DNA of 13,817 bases from Paracoccaceae bacterium (GCA_016764835.1 JAESRD010000118.1:1-13817); one strand, 5' to 3'; positions 1-7,250 are shown, counted from the first letter of the stretch. Notes: generated by a model from the sequence alone, not told the origin. Program-made: numbers and translations.

Positions 1-290
1 CACATTACCGGCGCGCCGCCGCCATAAGCCGTGCAAATTGCCGCGCCCGCGTTCAAAACCCCCGGCCCCGGCACAACGCTAAACACCCCCGCCCGCCCAG
101 TCGATTTGGCATAGCCATATGCCATATAAGCAGCGCCCTGCTCATGGCGCGAATGAATAAACCGCACCTGTGGCCGCCGGGCCAAAGCATCTGACAGCTC
201 ATAGCTATGCGCCCCCGGAATACCAAAAACCGTGTCCACATCATGCGCCACAAGTGCGCCCACAATTATGTCCGAGGTTGTATGTTTCAT
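1..290 (-). CDS. Thiamine-diphosphate-dependent enzyme, acetolactate synthase-like (partial, N-terminal 96 residues)
   Basis: Only the first 96 codons are present; the reading frame runs off the left edge without a stop. The translation begins MKHTTSDIIVGALVAHDVDT and shows the N-terminal pyrimidine-binding domain of ThDP enzymes: VFGIPGAH (residues about 21-28), the RHEQGAAYMAYGYA segment whose Glu is the conserved cofactor-activating glutamate, and VVPGPGVLNAG. This is the fold of acetolactate synthase, benzoylformate decarboxylase and related 2-oxoacid decarboxylases or ligases. The PGVLN motif and surrounding residues look like the acetolactate-synthase-like group often annotated only as 'thiamine pyrophosphate-binding protein'. 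It starts 12 nt after the hpaI stop, so it is probably the next gene of the same transcript. No such step belongs to the classical homoprotocatechuate pathway, so its substrate is unknown; a 2-oxoacid such as an arylpyruvate is only a guess. The upstream Shine-Dalgarno is weak (GGCGGATAGG region). Confidence 0.85.
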   Translation of the reverse strand, partial: MKHTTSDIIVGALVAHDVDTVFGIPGAHSYELSDALARRPQVRFIHSRHEQGAAYMAYGYAKSTGRAGVFSVVPGPGVLNAGAAICTAYGGGAPVM

Positions 291-302
291 CGCCTATCCG
301 CC

Positions 303-1067
303 CTATAAATGCTGTGCGCGCAACGCCCGCAAGCCGCCGGTCAGCGCGCCAACATCGGTGCCAACAGCGATAAAGTTCACGCCCATCGCCCGGTAACCGC
401 GCAGCAATTCAGGGTCCATCGACAAGATGCCAGACGCCTTGCCCGCCGCATTGATCCGCCCCAGCGCATCGACAACAACCGCCTGTACCTCAGCCGCACC
501 CAGATCACCGGCAAAGCCCATATCTGCCGCCAAATCGGCTGGTCCAATAAACACGCCGTCCACGCCATCCACCGCCAAAATACCGTCTAATTCCGCTATC
601 CCGGCCCGGCTCTCAACCTGAACCAAAACGCATATCTGCGCATCTGCCGTTGCCTGATAATCGCCAATCGCATTAAACCGAGACGCCCGGCCAAGCGACG
701 CGCCAACCCCGCGCACACCGCGCGGCGGATAGCACACCGACCGCACAATCTCTTGCGCCTGCGCCGCGCTCTCAACCATCGGCACCAGAAATGACTGCAC
801 ACCAATATCCAAATATTGCTTGATCAATACCCGGTCCCCCGTCGGCGGCCGCACCACCGCAGCCACAGGATATCCCTGCATCACCGCCAGCTGCTCCATG
901 ATCGTCCGCAGATCATTTGGCGCATGCTCGCCGTCAATTAACAGCCAATCAAAGCCGCTCAGCGCCGCAATCTCAGCCGTATAGGCATTGGCCAGTCCCA
1001 GCCACAGCCCAATCAGCTGGGCGTCGCGGGCCAACGCCGCCTTAAAGGTATTTATCGGTGCAGGCAT
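303..1067 (-). CDS. hpaI: 4-hydroxy-2-oxoheptane-1,7-dioate aldolase (HpcH/HpaI family)
   Basis: 254 residues, close to the usual length of HpaI. It is a class II (divalent-metal) pyruvate aldolase of the HpcH/HpaI family. It cleaves 4-hydroxy-2-oxoheptane-1,7-dioate to pyruvate and succinic semialdehyde, the last carbon-carbon cleavage of homoprotocatechuate degradation in the cytoplasm. Residues matching the E. coli enzyme are visible with a constant offset of three: D45 and H48 in WLLIDGEH, R73 in VVRPP, the metal ligand E152 in VQVES, and D178 in GPADLA. Its position directly after hpaH, and with a succinate-semialdehyde dehydrogenase in the same operon, fits this substrate, though family members accept other 4-hydroxy-2-oxoacids. 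A strong Shine-Dalgarno (GGAGGG, plus-strand 1072-1077) lies just before the ATG and overlaps the hpaH stop codon, pointing to coupled translation. Confidence 0.93.
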   Translation of the reverse strand: MPAPINTFKAALARDAQLIGLWLGLANAYTAEIAALSGFDWLLIDGEHAPNDLRTIMEQLAVMQGYPVAAVVRPPTGDRVLIKQYLDIGVQSFLVPMVESAAQAQEIVRSVCYPPRGVRGVGASLGRASRFNAIGDYQATADAQICVLVQVESRAGIAELDGILAVDGVDGVFIGPADLAADMGFAGDLGAAEVQAVVVDALGRINAAGKASGILSMDPELLRGYRAMGVNFIAVGTDVGALTGGLRALRAQHL

Positions 1068-1076
1068 TTTGCCCTC

Positions 1077-1877
1077 CTATTCAAAGCGGCAGCTCACGGC
1101 CCCAAACCGGCCAAAATCGGCCTCAATCAGCGCCCCCGCCATTGTCTCAACCGGGCGCACAAACGACCCCGACAAAATAATATCCCCAGACTCAATCACC
1201 TGCCCATATTGCGCCATCCGCCGCGCCAACCAAACCACGCTTTCCACTGGATCATCAAGCACCCCAGCGCCCAGCCCGGTCTCTTCAACCCCACCATTGC
1301 GCCGCACAATCGCCCCAACCCAGCGCAGATCAAACGTATCAACCCGGTGCCGCTGCGCCCCAAGCACAATTCCCGCATTTGCTGCATTGTCAGCAATCGT
1401 ATCAATCACGCTACGCCCCTGCCCCGTCGCCCGATCAACCCGCACAATCCGCGTGTCCAAAATCTCCAGCGACGGCGTCACATAATCGGTCGCCGCAATC
1501 ACATCCGCCCGGCTGACATCAGCCCCGGCCAGCGGCGCGCGCATCACAAACGCAATCTCAGCCTCAATCCGCGGCGCAATAAACCGCCCCGCAGGCACAA
1601 CAGCCCCACTCGCAAAAACCATATCGTCAAGCAGCACACCGCTATCAGGAATATCAATCCCCAGCGCAGACTGCATCGCCTTCGATGTCAGCCCTATCTT
1701 CCAGCCAACACCCTTGCGCCCCGATTTCAGCGCTACAAATGCCCGCTGCACCGCATAAGCATCATCCATATCCATTCCCGGATATTGCAACGTCAAAAGC
1801 CCAATCTGCACAGTGCTAACTTCGGCCTCAACCAACCGCGCCGCCGCGTCAGCGACCTGCGCCTCAGTCAAACTCAT
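1077..1877 (-). CDS. hpaH: 2-oxo-hept-4-ene-1,7-dioate hydratase
   Basis: 266 residues, essentially the length of E. coli HpaH (267). It is a hydratase of the 2-hydroxypentadienoate hydratase/4-oxalocrotonate decarboxylase family with the FAH fold. It adds water to 2-oxohept-4-ene-1,7-dioate (formed by the preceding isomerase) to give 4-hydroxy-2-oxoheptane-1,7-dioate, the HpaI substrate. Visible motifs are GWKIGLTSKAMQ (about 58-69), IPDSGVLLDDM (about 76-86), the acidic metal-binding pair E105/E107 in RIEAEIAF, and E138 in SLEILD, which align with the magnesium ligands of E. coli HpaH by one residue. The ATG overlaps the stop of the upstream FAH-family gene by four bases (ATGA), the usual sign of translational coupling; a GGTGG seven bases upstream could serve as the ribosome binding site. 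The order HpaG-like, HpaH, HpaI follows the reaction order. Confidence 0.93.
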   Translation of the reverse strand: MSLTEAQVADAAARLVEAEVSTVQIGLLTLQYPGMDMDDAYAVQRAFVALKSGRKGVGWKIGLTSKAMQSALGIDIPDSGVLLDDMVFASGAVVPAGRFIAPRIEAEIAFVMRAPLAGADVSRADVIAATDYVTPSLEILDTRIVRVDRATGQGRSVIDTIADNAANAGIVLGAQRHRVDTFDLRWVGAIVRRNGGVEETGLGAGVLDDPVESVVWLARRMAQYGQVIESGDIILSGSFVRPVETMAGALIEADFGRFGAVSCRFE

Positions 1878-2752
1878 CCCTCATCCACCACGCCATTGCG
1901 CAGCACACCAATCCCCTCGGCCTCAATCTCAACCACATCACCCGGCTTCAGCCAGATCGGCGGATCAAACCGCGCGCCCGCCCCGGTCGGTGTGCCGCAG
2001 ATGATCACATCACCCGGCACCAGCGTGGTAAATGTCGAGATATAATTGATAATCCGCGCGAAGCTAAACATCATCCGGCTGGTCCGGTCATCCTGACGCA
2101 ACGCGCCGTTTACACGCGTTGTCAGCCGAATATCCGCCAGCTGCGCCGGATCCGTATATGGCACAATCCAAGGCCCCATCGCCCCAGAGCCGTCAAAATT
2201 CTTGCCCTGGGTGACATTAAACTTCGCATGCCGCACCCAGTCGCGCAAAGTTCCCTCATTGCACAGCGTCAGCGCCGCAATATGCTCAAGCGCGTGCCGC
2301 TCAGCAATCCGCCGCCCGCCCGTGCCGATGATAATCGCAATCTCGCCCTCATAATCAAGCTGCTCCGATTCCGGCGGCCGCGTCAGCGCCACCCCGTGCC
2401 CAACAAATGAGCGCGCAAACCGAATGAACAGCGACATGTTCTTAGGCGCCGCCTGCCCGTCCTTATATTCAGCATTGCGATCGGGGAAATTCACCCCAAC
2501 GCAAATAATCTTCTCAGGTGCCGCAATCGGTATCTCATAAGTAAACGTGTCCGGCCCAAAGTCAGCCCCCCGCCCCTCAGCCGCCGCCACCAAATCACCC
2601 AACCGCCCGGCAACAACAACATCCTGAAGCGTCGCAAACCCCGCACCAAGATCCCCGGTCTGGTCCAAAACACCGCTATCCAAAACAGCCCCATACCGCA
2701 GCGCACCCCCCGCCCGATAAGCTGCAATCCGCCCAGGAATTTCTGGTGCCAC
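1874..2752 (-). CDS. hpaG: Fumarylacetoacetate hydrolase-family protein, HpaG-like decarboxylase/isomerase (single FAH domain)
   Basis: One FAH domain, 292 residues from the preferred start. Motifs seen: PEKIICVGVNF (about 79-89), the acidic pair E135/E137 in DYEGEIAI, CNEGTLRDW (164-172), and QGKNFDGSGAMGPW (182-195) with the conserved lysine K184; the C-terminal end has GDVIICGTPTGAG. The family commonly has ND at the NE position (165-166), so a Glu replaces the usual Asp. In this operon the expected role is decarboxylation of 5-oxopent-3-ene-1,2,5-tricarboxylate and/or isomerisation of 2-hydroxyhepta-2,4-diene-1,7-dioate. E. coli HpaG has two fused FAH domains of about 430 residues, whereas only one is encoded here. 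The start is GTG at 2752, overlapping the upstream ALDH stop by one base (TAGTG), with a GGTGGGA Shine-Dalgarno seven bases before it. A GTG at 2773 would give 299 residues but overlaps the ALDH coding end by 22 bases. Confident for family, moderate for exact reaction. Confidence 0.85.
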   Translation of the reverse strand: MAPEIPGRIAAYRAGGALRYGAVLDSGVLDQTGDLGAGFATLQDVVVAGRLGDLVAAAEGRGADFGPDTFTYEIPIAAPEKIICVGVNFPDRNAEYKDGQAAPKNMSLFIRFARSFVGHGVALTRPPESEQLDYEGEIAIIIGTGGRRIAERHALEHIAALTLCNEGTLRDWVRHAKFNVTQGKNFDGSGAMGPWIVPYTDPAQLADIRLTTRVNGALRQDDRTSRMMFSFARIINYISTFTTLVPGDVIICGTPTGAGARFDPPIWLKPGDVVEIEAEGIGVLRNGVVDEG

Positions 2753-4206
2753 TACGCTATCCCACCAAAGCACAGATACTTAATCTCGGTAAAATCATCC
2801 AACCCATAGCGAGAGCCTTCCCGGCCAATCCCAGATTGTTTAATCCCGCCAAACGGCGCTTCGGCCGTTGAAATCAACCCGGTATTTATCCCAACCATAC
2901 CGTATTCCAACTGCTCCCCAAGCAGCCAAGACCGCGCCAAATCGCGGGTATAAAAATACGCCGCCAGCCCAAACTCAGTGTCATTGGCCAGCGCCACAAC
3001 CTCTGCATCAGTCTCAAACCGAAACAGCGGGGCCACCGGCCCAAATGTTTCCTCGCGCGCCACGGCCATATCAGCCGTCACCCCGGCCAAAACCGTCGGC
3101 TCAAAGAACGTGCCACCAAGCGCATGCGCCTTACCGCCAGAGATAATCGTCGCCCCTTTACCAACAGCATCAGCAATATGTTCCTCAACCTTGGCCACAG
3201 CCGCCGCGTCTATCAACGGCCCAAATGTCACCCCAGCCTCAAGCCCATTGCCAACCTTCAGCGCCCCCAAAGCCGCACTCAGCTTCTCGGCAAAAACATC
3301 ATAAACCCCGCTCTGCACATAAATCCGGTTGGCACAGACACAAGTCTGCCCATTATTACGAAACTTGGAGATCAGCGCCCCCTCAACAGCCGCATCAATA
3401 TCAGCGTCATCAAACACGATAAACGGCGCATTGCCACCCAGCTCCAGCCCGAGTTTTTTAACAGTATCAGCACTTTGCCGCATCAACGTCTTGCCCACTT
3501 CCGTCGAGCCGGTAAACGTCACCTTGCGCACAATATTGCTGCCCGTCATTGCCCCGCCAATCGCCCGCGCAGCCCCGGTAATCACACTAAATAGCCCCTT
3601 TGGCAGCCCAGCCCGCTCAGCCAATACCGCCAAAGCAATCGCCGAAAACGGCGTTTGCGACGCCGGTTTAAGCACCACCGCACAGCCCGCCGCCAAGGCC
3701 GGCCCAACCTTGCGCGTGATCATCGCATTCGGGAAATTCCAAGGCGTAATCGCCGCCACAACCCCAATCGGCTGTTTAATCACAACGATCCGTTTGTCAG
3801 CCCCATGCCCCGGAATAACATCGCCATACATCCGGCGCGCTTCCTCTGAGAACCACTCAATAAAGCTGGCCCCATAGATAATCTCGCCGCGCGCCTCGGC
3901 CAGTGGTTTGCCCTGCTCCAGTGTCAAAATCATCGCCAGATCATCGGCATTTTCAACAATCAGGTTGAACCAATCGCGCAAGATATTGGCCCGTTCCTTA
4001 GCCGTCCGCCCCGCCCAAGATTTTTGCGCAATTTGCGCCGCCACAATCGCCGCCTCGGTCTGCGCCGCGCCCAAAGAAGGCACTTGGCCAATCACCTCAC
4101 CCGATGCCGGGTTGGTTACATCAAGCGCCTCACCGCCGCCCAACTCAACCCAATTTTCCCCAATCAGATTGGCCTGCCTAAATAGGCTCTGGTCGTTCAA
4201 TTCCAT
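2752..4206 (-). CDS. gabD: NAD(P)-dependent succinate-semialdehyde dehydrogenase
   Basis: 484 residues from the preferred ATG, near E. coli GabD (482). It is an aldehyde dehydrogenase superfamily enzyme, cytoplasmic, expected to oxidise the succinic semialdehyde released by HpaI to succinate, feeding the citric acid cycle. Active-site features: TPWNFP with the oxyanion Asn156, FTGSTEVGK in the cofactor site (about 231-239), Glu255 in LELGGNAP, and catalytic Cys289 in NNGQTCVCANR. The second cysteine two residues later matches the GabD-type CxC arrangement. The C-terminal FGGIKQSGIGREG motif is intact. The reading frame is open to an ATG at 4236, but the ATG at 4206 is preferred because AAAGGGA precedes it at a suitable distance and the longer version would overlap hpaD. 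It begins 19 bases after the hpaD stop. It differs clearly from the second ALDH of the operon (hpaE). Its position inside the hpa operon supports the substrate; glutarate semialdehyde is the main alternative. Confidence 0.92.
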   Translation of the reverse strand: MELNDQSLFRQANLIGENWVELGGGEALDVTNPASGEVIGQVPSLGAAQTEAAIVAAQIAQKSWAGRTAKERANILRDWFNLIVENADDLAMILTLEQGKPLAEARGEIIYGASFIEWFSEEARRMYGDVIPGHGADKRIVVIKQPIGVVAAITPWNFPNAMITRKVGPALAAGCAVVLKPASQTPFSAIALAVLAERAGLPKGLFSVITGAARAIGGAMTGSNIVRKVTFTGSTEVGKTLMRQSADTVKKLGLELGGNAPFIVFDDADIDAAVEGALISKFRNNGQTCVCANRIYVQSGVYDVFAEKLSAALGALKVGNGLEAGVTFGPLIDAAAVAKVEEHIADAVGKGATIISGGKAHALGGTFFEPTVLAGVTADMAVAREETFGPVAPLFRFETDAEVVALANDTEFGLAAYFYTRDLARSWLLGEQLEYGMVGINTGLISTAEAPFGGIKQSGIGREGSRYGLDDFTEIKYLCFGGIA

Positions 4207-4225
4207 GATTTCATTCCCTTTAAAC

Positions 4226-5212
4226 TCAAGGCGCAATTATTGGCTGTGCTTTCAACTCGGGCTCCTGCGTCTCCAAACCCATAAAAACCGAGCCCCGCTC
4301 AAACCAGCTGCGTGGTGCCGGAGCACCCCATAATGTCTGCCGCTGCGGGTCTTTCAGATCCCACTTTATTGGCTCCAGATCCGGGTCAACTGTCTGGTAA
4401 TCCGAGCAATATATCTCAATCCTGTGCCCATCAGTGTCAAGCACATACAAAAAAAACGCGTTCGATATCCCGTGCCGCCCCGGCCCGCGCTCAATATTTG
4501 ACAGATAGCCAGTCGTTGACATCAGATCGCACAGATCAATGATGTTAAGCGGTGTCGGCACCCAAAACGCAGTGTGGTGCAACCGCGGCCCAGTGCCATT
4601 GGTAAATGCCACATCATGAATGCCGCCCTTGCGGTGCATCCAAGCCGCCCAAAGCCTGCCAGATTCCTCATCTTCGGTATATTCCGTCACCCGAAAACCC
4701 ATCTCATTATAGAAAGCCACAGACGCATCTACATCCGGCGAGAACAGGTTAAAATGATCAATCCGCAACGGTTTCACACCGTGATACAGCCCATATTTTT
4801 GGTGAATAGGCGCCAGCCGCTCCATCTTGTGGTAAAACTCGATCGGCGCGCCAAAACAGTCCGTGCTGGCCAATGTTCGGCCCTGATAGGGCCGCTCAAC
4901 CCAGGCCGTCGGCTGACCCTTGCCCTTAAACCAAGCCTCGGCCTTATCAAGATCATCTTCCGCATAAACCTTATAGGCAAGGTATTTGACACAAGGCTCA
5001 CCGCCCTCGGCCTGTCGCAATATGAGGCAGTGGTGGCCGCGCTCCTCCATTGCCCGCAGATAAACCGCTTTGTCGTCTTCATCCGTTACTTGCAGGCCCA
5101 ACATATCGGCATAAAACTTGCGGCTATCTGCAAGGTCAGACACGGTATATTCAACATGGCTCAACCGCACGATGTTAAAAGCTGGGTAAAGATTAGAAGC
5201 TGGGACTGGCAT
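4226..5212 (-). CDS. hpaD: 3,4-dihydroxyphenylacetate (homoprotocatechuate) 2,3-dioxygenase, type I extradiol
   Basis: 328 residues with two vicinal-oxygen-chelate (glyoxalase-like) domains: RLSHVEYTVSDL begins the first (about 16) and RIDHFNLFSPDV the second (about 150). It opens the ring of homoprotocatechuate beside the diol to give 5-carboxymethyl-2-hydroxymuconate semialdehyde. The 2-His-1-Glu metal site is complete: H153, H213 (in GPRLHHTAFW) and E266 (in GHRIEIYCSDY). Second-sphere residues of the Brevibacterium fuscum enzyme are also present: N155, H199 in GIHDVAF, and Y256, all at matching spacing. ERGPGRHGISNAFFLY is typical of this subfamily. This is the VOC-type enzyme, unlike E. 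coli HpaD, which belongs to the unrelated LigB-type extradiol family. A near-perfect GGAGGAA lies just upstream of the ATG. A 47-base gap separates it from hpaE. The metal (Fe or Mn) cannot be told from sequence. Confidence 0.95.
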   Translation of the reverse strand: MPVPASNLYPAFNIVRLSHVEYTVSDLADSRKFYADMLGLQVTDEDDKAVYLRAMEERGHHCLILRQAEGGEPCVKYLAYKVYAEDDLDKAEAWFKGKGQPTAWVERPYQGRTLASTDCFGAPIEFYHKMERLAPIHQKYGLYHGVKPLRIDHFNLFSPDVDASVAFYNEMGFRVTEYTEDEESGRLWAAWMHRKGGIHDVAFTNGTGPRLHHTAFWVPTPLNIIDLCDLMSTTGYLSNIERGPGRHGISNAFFLYVLDTDGHRIEIYCSDYQTVDPDLEPIKWDLKDPQRQTLWGAPAPRSWFERGSVFMGLETQEPELKAQPIIAP

Positions 5213-5259
5213 TTATTCCTCCGAAATTACATCGTTGCGCCGCGCCGAACGCCGCCGGT

Positions 5260-6771
5260 TCAGCCGCCAAGTTTAGGGATGTCATGCGGGCCAGTGGCCA
5301 AACAAATATTGTAAGTTTCCATATAAAAATCAAACGACCAATCGCCGCCATCACGGCCAATTCCTGAATTTTTAGTGCCGCCAAACGGGGTTGGCAAATG
5401 GCGTACATTTTCCGAGTTAACCCACATCATGCCGGCCTCAAGCCGCTCCGTCATCCACAAGGCCCGTGTCAAATCTTGCGTCCAAATGTAAGCGGTCAGC
5501 CCGTAATCAGTATCATTGGCTATCGCCAGCGCCTCAGCCGCGTCACTAAACCGAATAGCTGTCAAAACCGGACCAAAAATCTCCTCGCGTGCAATCCGCA
5601 TGTCGTTGGTTGCATTGGTAAATAACGTCGGCCGCACATAGCACCCCACATCGCCGACCTTCACCCCACCCGCCGCAATCACAGCGCCATCTTGCTTGGC
5701 AATCTCAAAATATGACAGCACCTTTGCCTCATGTTCCGGGTGGATCAGCGGGCCAATAACAGTCTGCGGGTCGAGCGGGTGCCCGACCCTAATCGCGTCA
5801 GCCTTCTGCGCCACACGCCGGGTAAATTCATCGTAGATACTGTCCTGAATCAGCAGCCGAGACGACGACGTACAGCGCTCGCCATTGAGCGAATAAATCA
5901 TGAACACAGCCGCATCGACTGCCCGCTCAATATCGGCATCTTCAAAAACAATAATCGGATTTTTACCACCAAGCTCAAAATGCACCCGTTTGAGCGTATC
6001 GGCCGCTTGGCGCATAATCGCAGCCCCCGTGCGCCCTTCGCCAACCAGCGCCACCGCCTTAATCGCCGGGTGCTCAGTCAGCGCCTTGCCCGCGCCCTCA
6101 CCCAACCCATTAACAACATTCCAAACTCCCTTCGGCAGCCCGGCACCCTCGGCAATTTCAACCAATAACTTGGCCGTCAACGGCGAAAATTCCGCCGGTT
6201 TATGCACCACCGTGCAGCCCGCCGCCAAAGCTGGCGCGATCTTCCAAGTCGACAACATAAACGGCGTATTCCACGGCGTAATTATCCCAACCGGCCCAAT
6301 CGGGCGGCGTGATGTCATGTTAATCTGACCCGGCGCATATATGGTCTGGCCGTCACGGGCTTCAGGCGCTTTATCGCCAAAATACCGAAAATTTGCCGCC
6401 CCGCGCAAAGCCGCCTTGGCCATAAACCGGATCGCTTGCCCGGTATCCATCGCCTCAACAAAAGCAATCTCTTCGGCCCGCTCAACGATCGCATCAGCAA
6501 CCTTGTTCAATAATTTACGCCGCTTAGCCCCTGCCATATCGCGCCAGGCCGGAAACGCCGCCGCCGCAGCGCAGCACGCCGCATCAATATCAGCACTGTC
6601 GCCCTTCGCCGCCAGCGCCAAACAAGCGCCATCAACCGGCGAAATAACCTCAAATGTCTCGCCTGAAACCGCAGAAACCGACGCGCCATTAATATGATTA
6701 AGCACGCCGTCCGCCCTAAAACGCGCCAAATATCTCTCGGCTTTCGCTCGGTTTTCTTCAAAAATGCTCAT
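5260..6771 (-). CDS. hpaE: 5-carboxymethyl-2-hydroxymuconate semialdehyde dehydrogenase
   Basis: 503 residues from the preferred ATG, slightly longer than E. coli HpaE (488). It is an NAD-dependent aldehyde dehydrogenase that oxidises the ring-cleavage product of HpaD to 5-carboxymethyl-2-hydroxymuconate. Catalytic elements are intact: TPWNTP with Asn168, Glu266 in FELGGKNP, and nucleophile Cys300 in NGERCTSSSR. The ERCTSSSR and VRHLPTPFGGTKNSG segments and the C-terminal FYMETYNIC are characteristic of the HpaE subgroup. The frame is open to an ATG at 6792, but the ATG at 6771 is preferred: its protein starts MSIFEENRAKAERYL like other HpaE proteins, a GAGG lies just upstream, and the longer form would overlap hpaF. 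The gap from hpaF is 10 bases. A second ALDH gene in the same operon belongs to the succinate-semialdehyde group, so the two are functionally distinct paralogues. Confidence 0.94.
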   Translation of the reverse strand: MSIFEENRAKAERYLARFRADGVLNHINGASVSAVSGETFEVISPVDGACLALAAKGDSADIDAACCAAAAAFPAWRDMAGAKRRKLLNKVADAIVERAEEIAFVEAMDTGQAIRFMAKAALRGAANFRYFGDKAPEARDGQTIYAPGQINMTSRRPIGPVGIITPWNTPFMLSTWKIAPALAAGCTVVHKPAEFSPLTAKLLVEIAEGAGLPKGVWNVVNGLGEGAGKALTEHPAIKAVALVGEGRTGAAIMRQAADTLKRVHFELGGKNPIIVFEDADIERAVDAAVFMIYSLNGERCTSSSRLLIQDSIYDEFTRRVAQKADAIRVGHPLDPQTVIGPLIHPEHEAKVLSYFEIAKQDGAVIAAGGVKVGDVGCYVRPTLFTNATNDMRIAREEIFGPVLTAIRFSDAAEALAIANDTDYGLTAYIWTQDLTRALWMTERLEAGMMWVNSENVRHLPTPFGGTKNSGIGRDGGDWSFDFYMETYNICLATGPHDIPKLGG

Positions 6772-6781
6772 CGTTCTGGCC

Positions 6782-7183
6782 TCACTTTTCACTTGGCTCT
6801 GTCAATGCCAATCGCGCATGTATCGGGTTGGCTTTCCAACTGGTAGCCGCATCAATTTCACAAATTTCCAGCGACAGAGCAAAATACCCTGTCAGCAATT
6901 CCTCGGCAAAAATCGCCTGCGCTTCTTGCATCAGCGCCTCCCCCGCCCGGCGACGTGTCGCTAAATCTCGGCCAGACCCAATGCGGATTTGCAAATGCGC
7001 AAATGCATTGTCAGAGTGGGCATCCGCCAGTGAGAATAACTCGGCCCGATGCGCGCGCACCCGCACGCCGGCGCATGGAAATACCCCGGTCCTGATCATA
7101 GCGACCCGCAGCGTTTCACATGCGGCCGCCATATCGACACGTGGATCAAGATTTGCGGAATATTCTATAATCAGATGTGGCAT
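6782..7183 (-). CDS. hpaF: 5-carboxymethyl-2-hydroxymuconate delta-isomerase
   Basis: 133 residues; the E. coli enzyme (CHMI) has about 126. It is a tautomerase-superfamily protein whose catalytic base is the N-terminal proline exposed after removal of Met. Here the start MPHLIIEYSANLD supplies Pro2 and matches the CHMI N-terminus closely. GVFPCAGVRVRAHRA (about 33-47) and the arginine-rich IRIGSGRDLATRR (about 66-78) match conserved CHMI segments that carry substrate-binding arginines, and LSLEICEID lies near the C-terminus. It converts 5-carboxymethyl-2-hydroxymuconate to its 2-oxo isomer, the substrate of the HpaG decarboxylase. It is the first gene of the hpa catabolic transcript, with a consensus-like -35 box and a palindrome in the 67-base gap upstream. 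The ATG is preceded by AAAGAG, a weak ribosome binding site. Confidence 0.93.
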   Translation of the reverse strand: MPHLIIEYSANLDPRVDMAAACETLRVAMIRTGVFPCAGVRVRAHRAELFSLADAHSDNAFAHLQIRIGSGRDLATRRRAGEALMQEAQAIFAEELLTGYFALSLEICEIDAATSWKANPIHARLALTEPSEK

Positions 7184-7202
7184 TCAAACTCTTTTGTTAT
7201 AT

Positions 7203-7233
7203 TTAACATGTTAATTTTAAGCATCTATGTCAA
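7203..7233 (-). promoter_or_regulatory. Probable hpaF-operon promoter with overlapping palindromic operator (candidate HpaR site)
   Basis: Read on the minus strand, TTGACA (plus 7228-7233) is a perfect sigma-70-type -35 box, and 17 bases further is CATGTT (plus 7205-7210), a partial -10 that keeps the important A2 and T6. The perfect 12-bp palindrome TTAACATGTTAA (7203-7214) covers that -10 exactly. MarR-family repressors typically bind such short palindromes and block RNA polymerase, and hpaR is the adjacent gene, so this is the most likely HpaR operator. The boxes and palindrome are seen directly; their function is inferred. Confidence 0.6.
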
Positions 7234-7250
7234 CTGATTTTGCACCCACC

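Noticed and set aside
1209..2045. Long plus-strand reading frame (278 codons) across hpaH and the hpaG-like gene
   Set aside because: It is antisense to two clearly identified enzymes, its product is rich in Pro, Arg and His with no recognisable domain, and it arises from GC-biased codons of the real genes.
4207..4236. N-terminal extension of the succinate-semialdehyde dehydrogenase to an ATG at 4236
   Set aside because: It would overlap hpaD, lacks its own ribosome binding site, and the ATG at 4206 has AAAGGGA upstream and gives the normal GabD length.
4574..5314. Plus-strand reading frame of 246 codons opposite hpaD
   Set aside because: Antisense shadow of a dioxygenase gene with a complete active site; no ribosome binding site or family resemblance.
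6772..6792. N-terminal extension of hpaE to an ATG at 6792
   Set aside because: It overlaps the hpaF end; the ATG at 6771 has GAGG upstream and yields the expected HpaE N-terminus.
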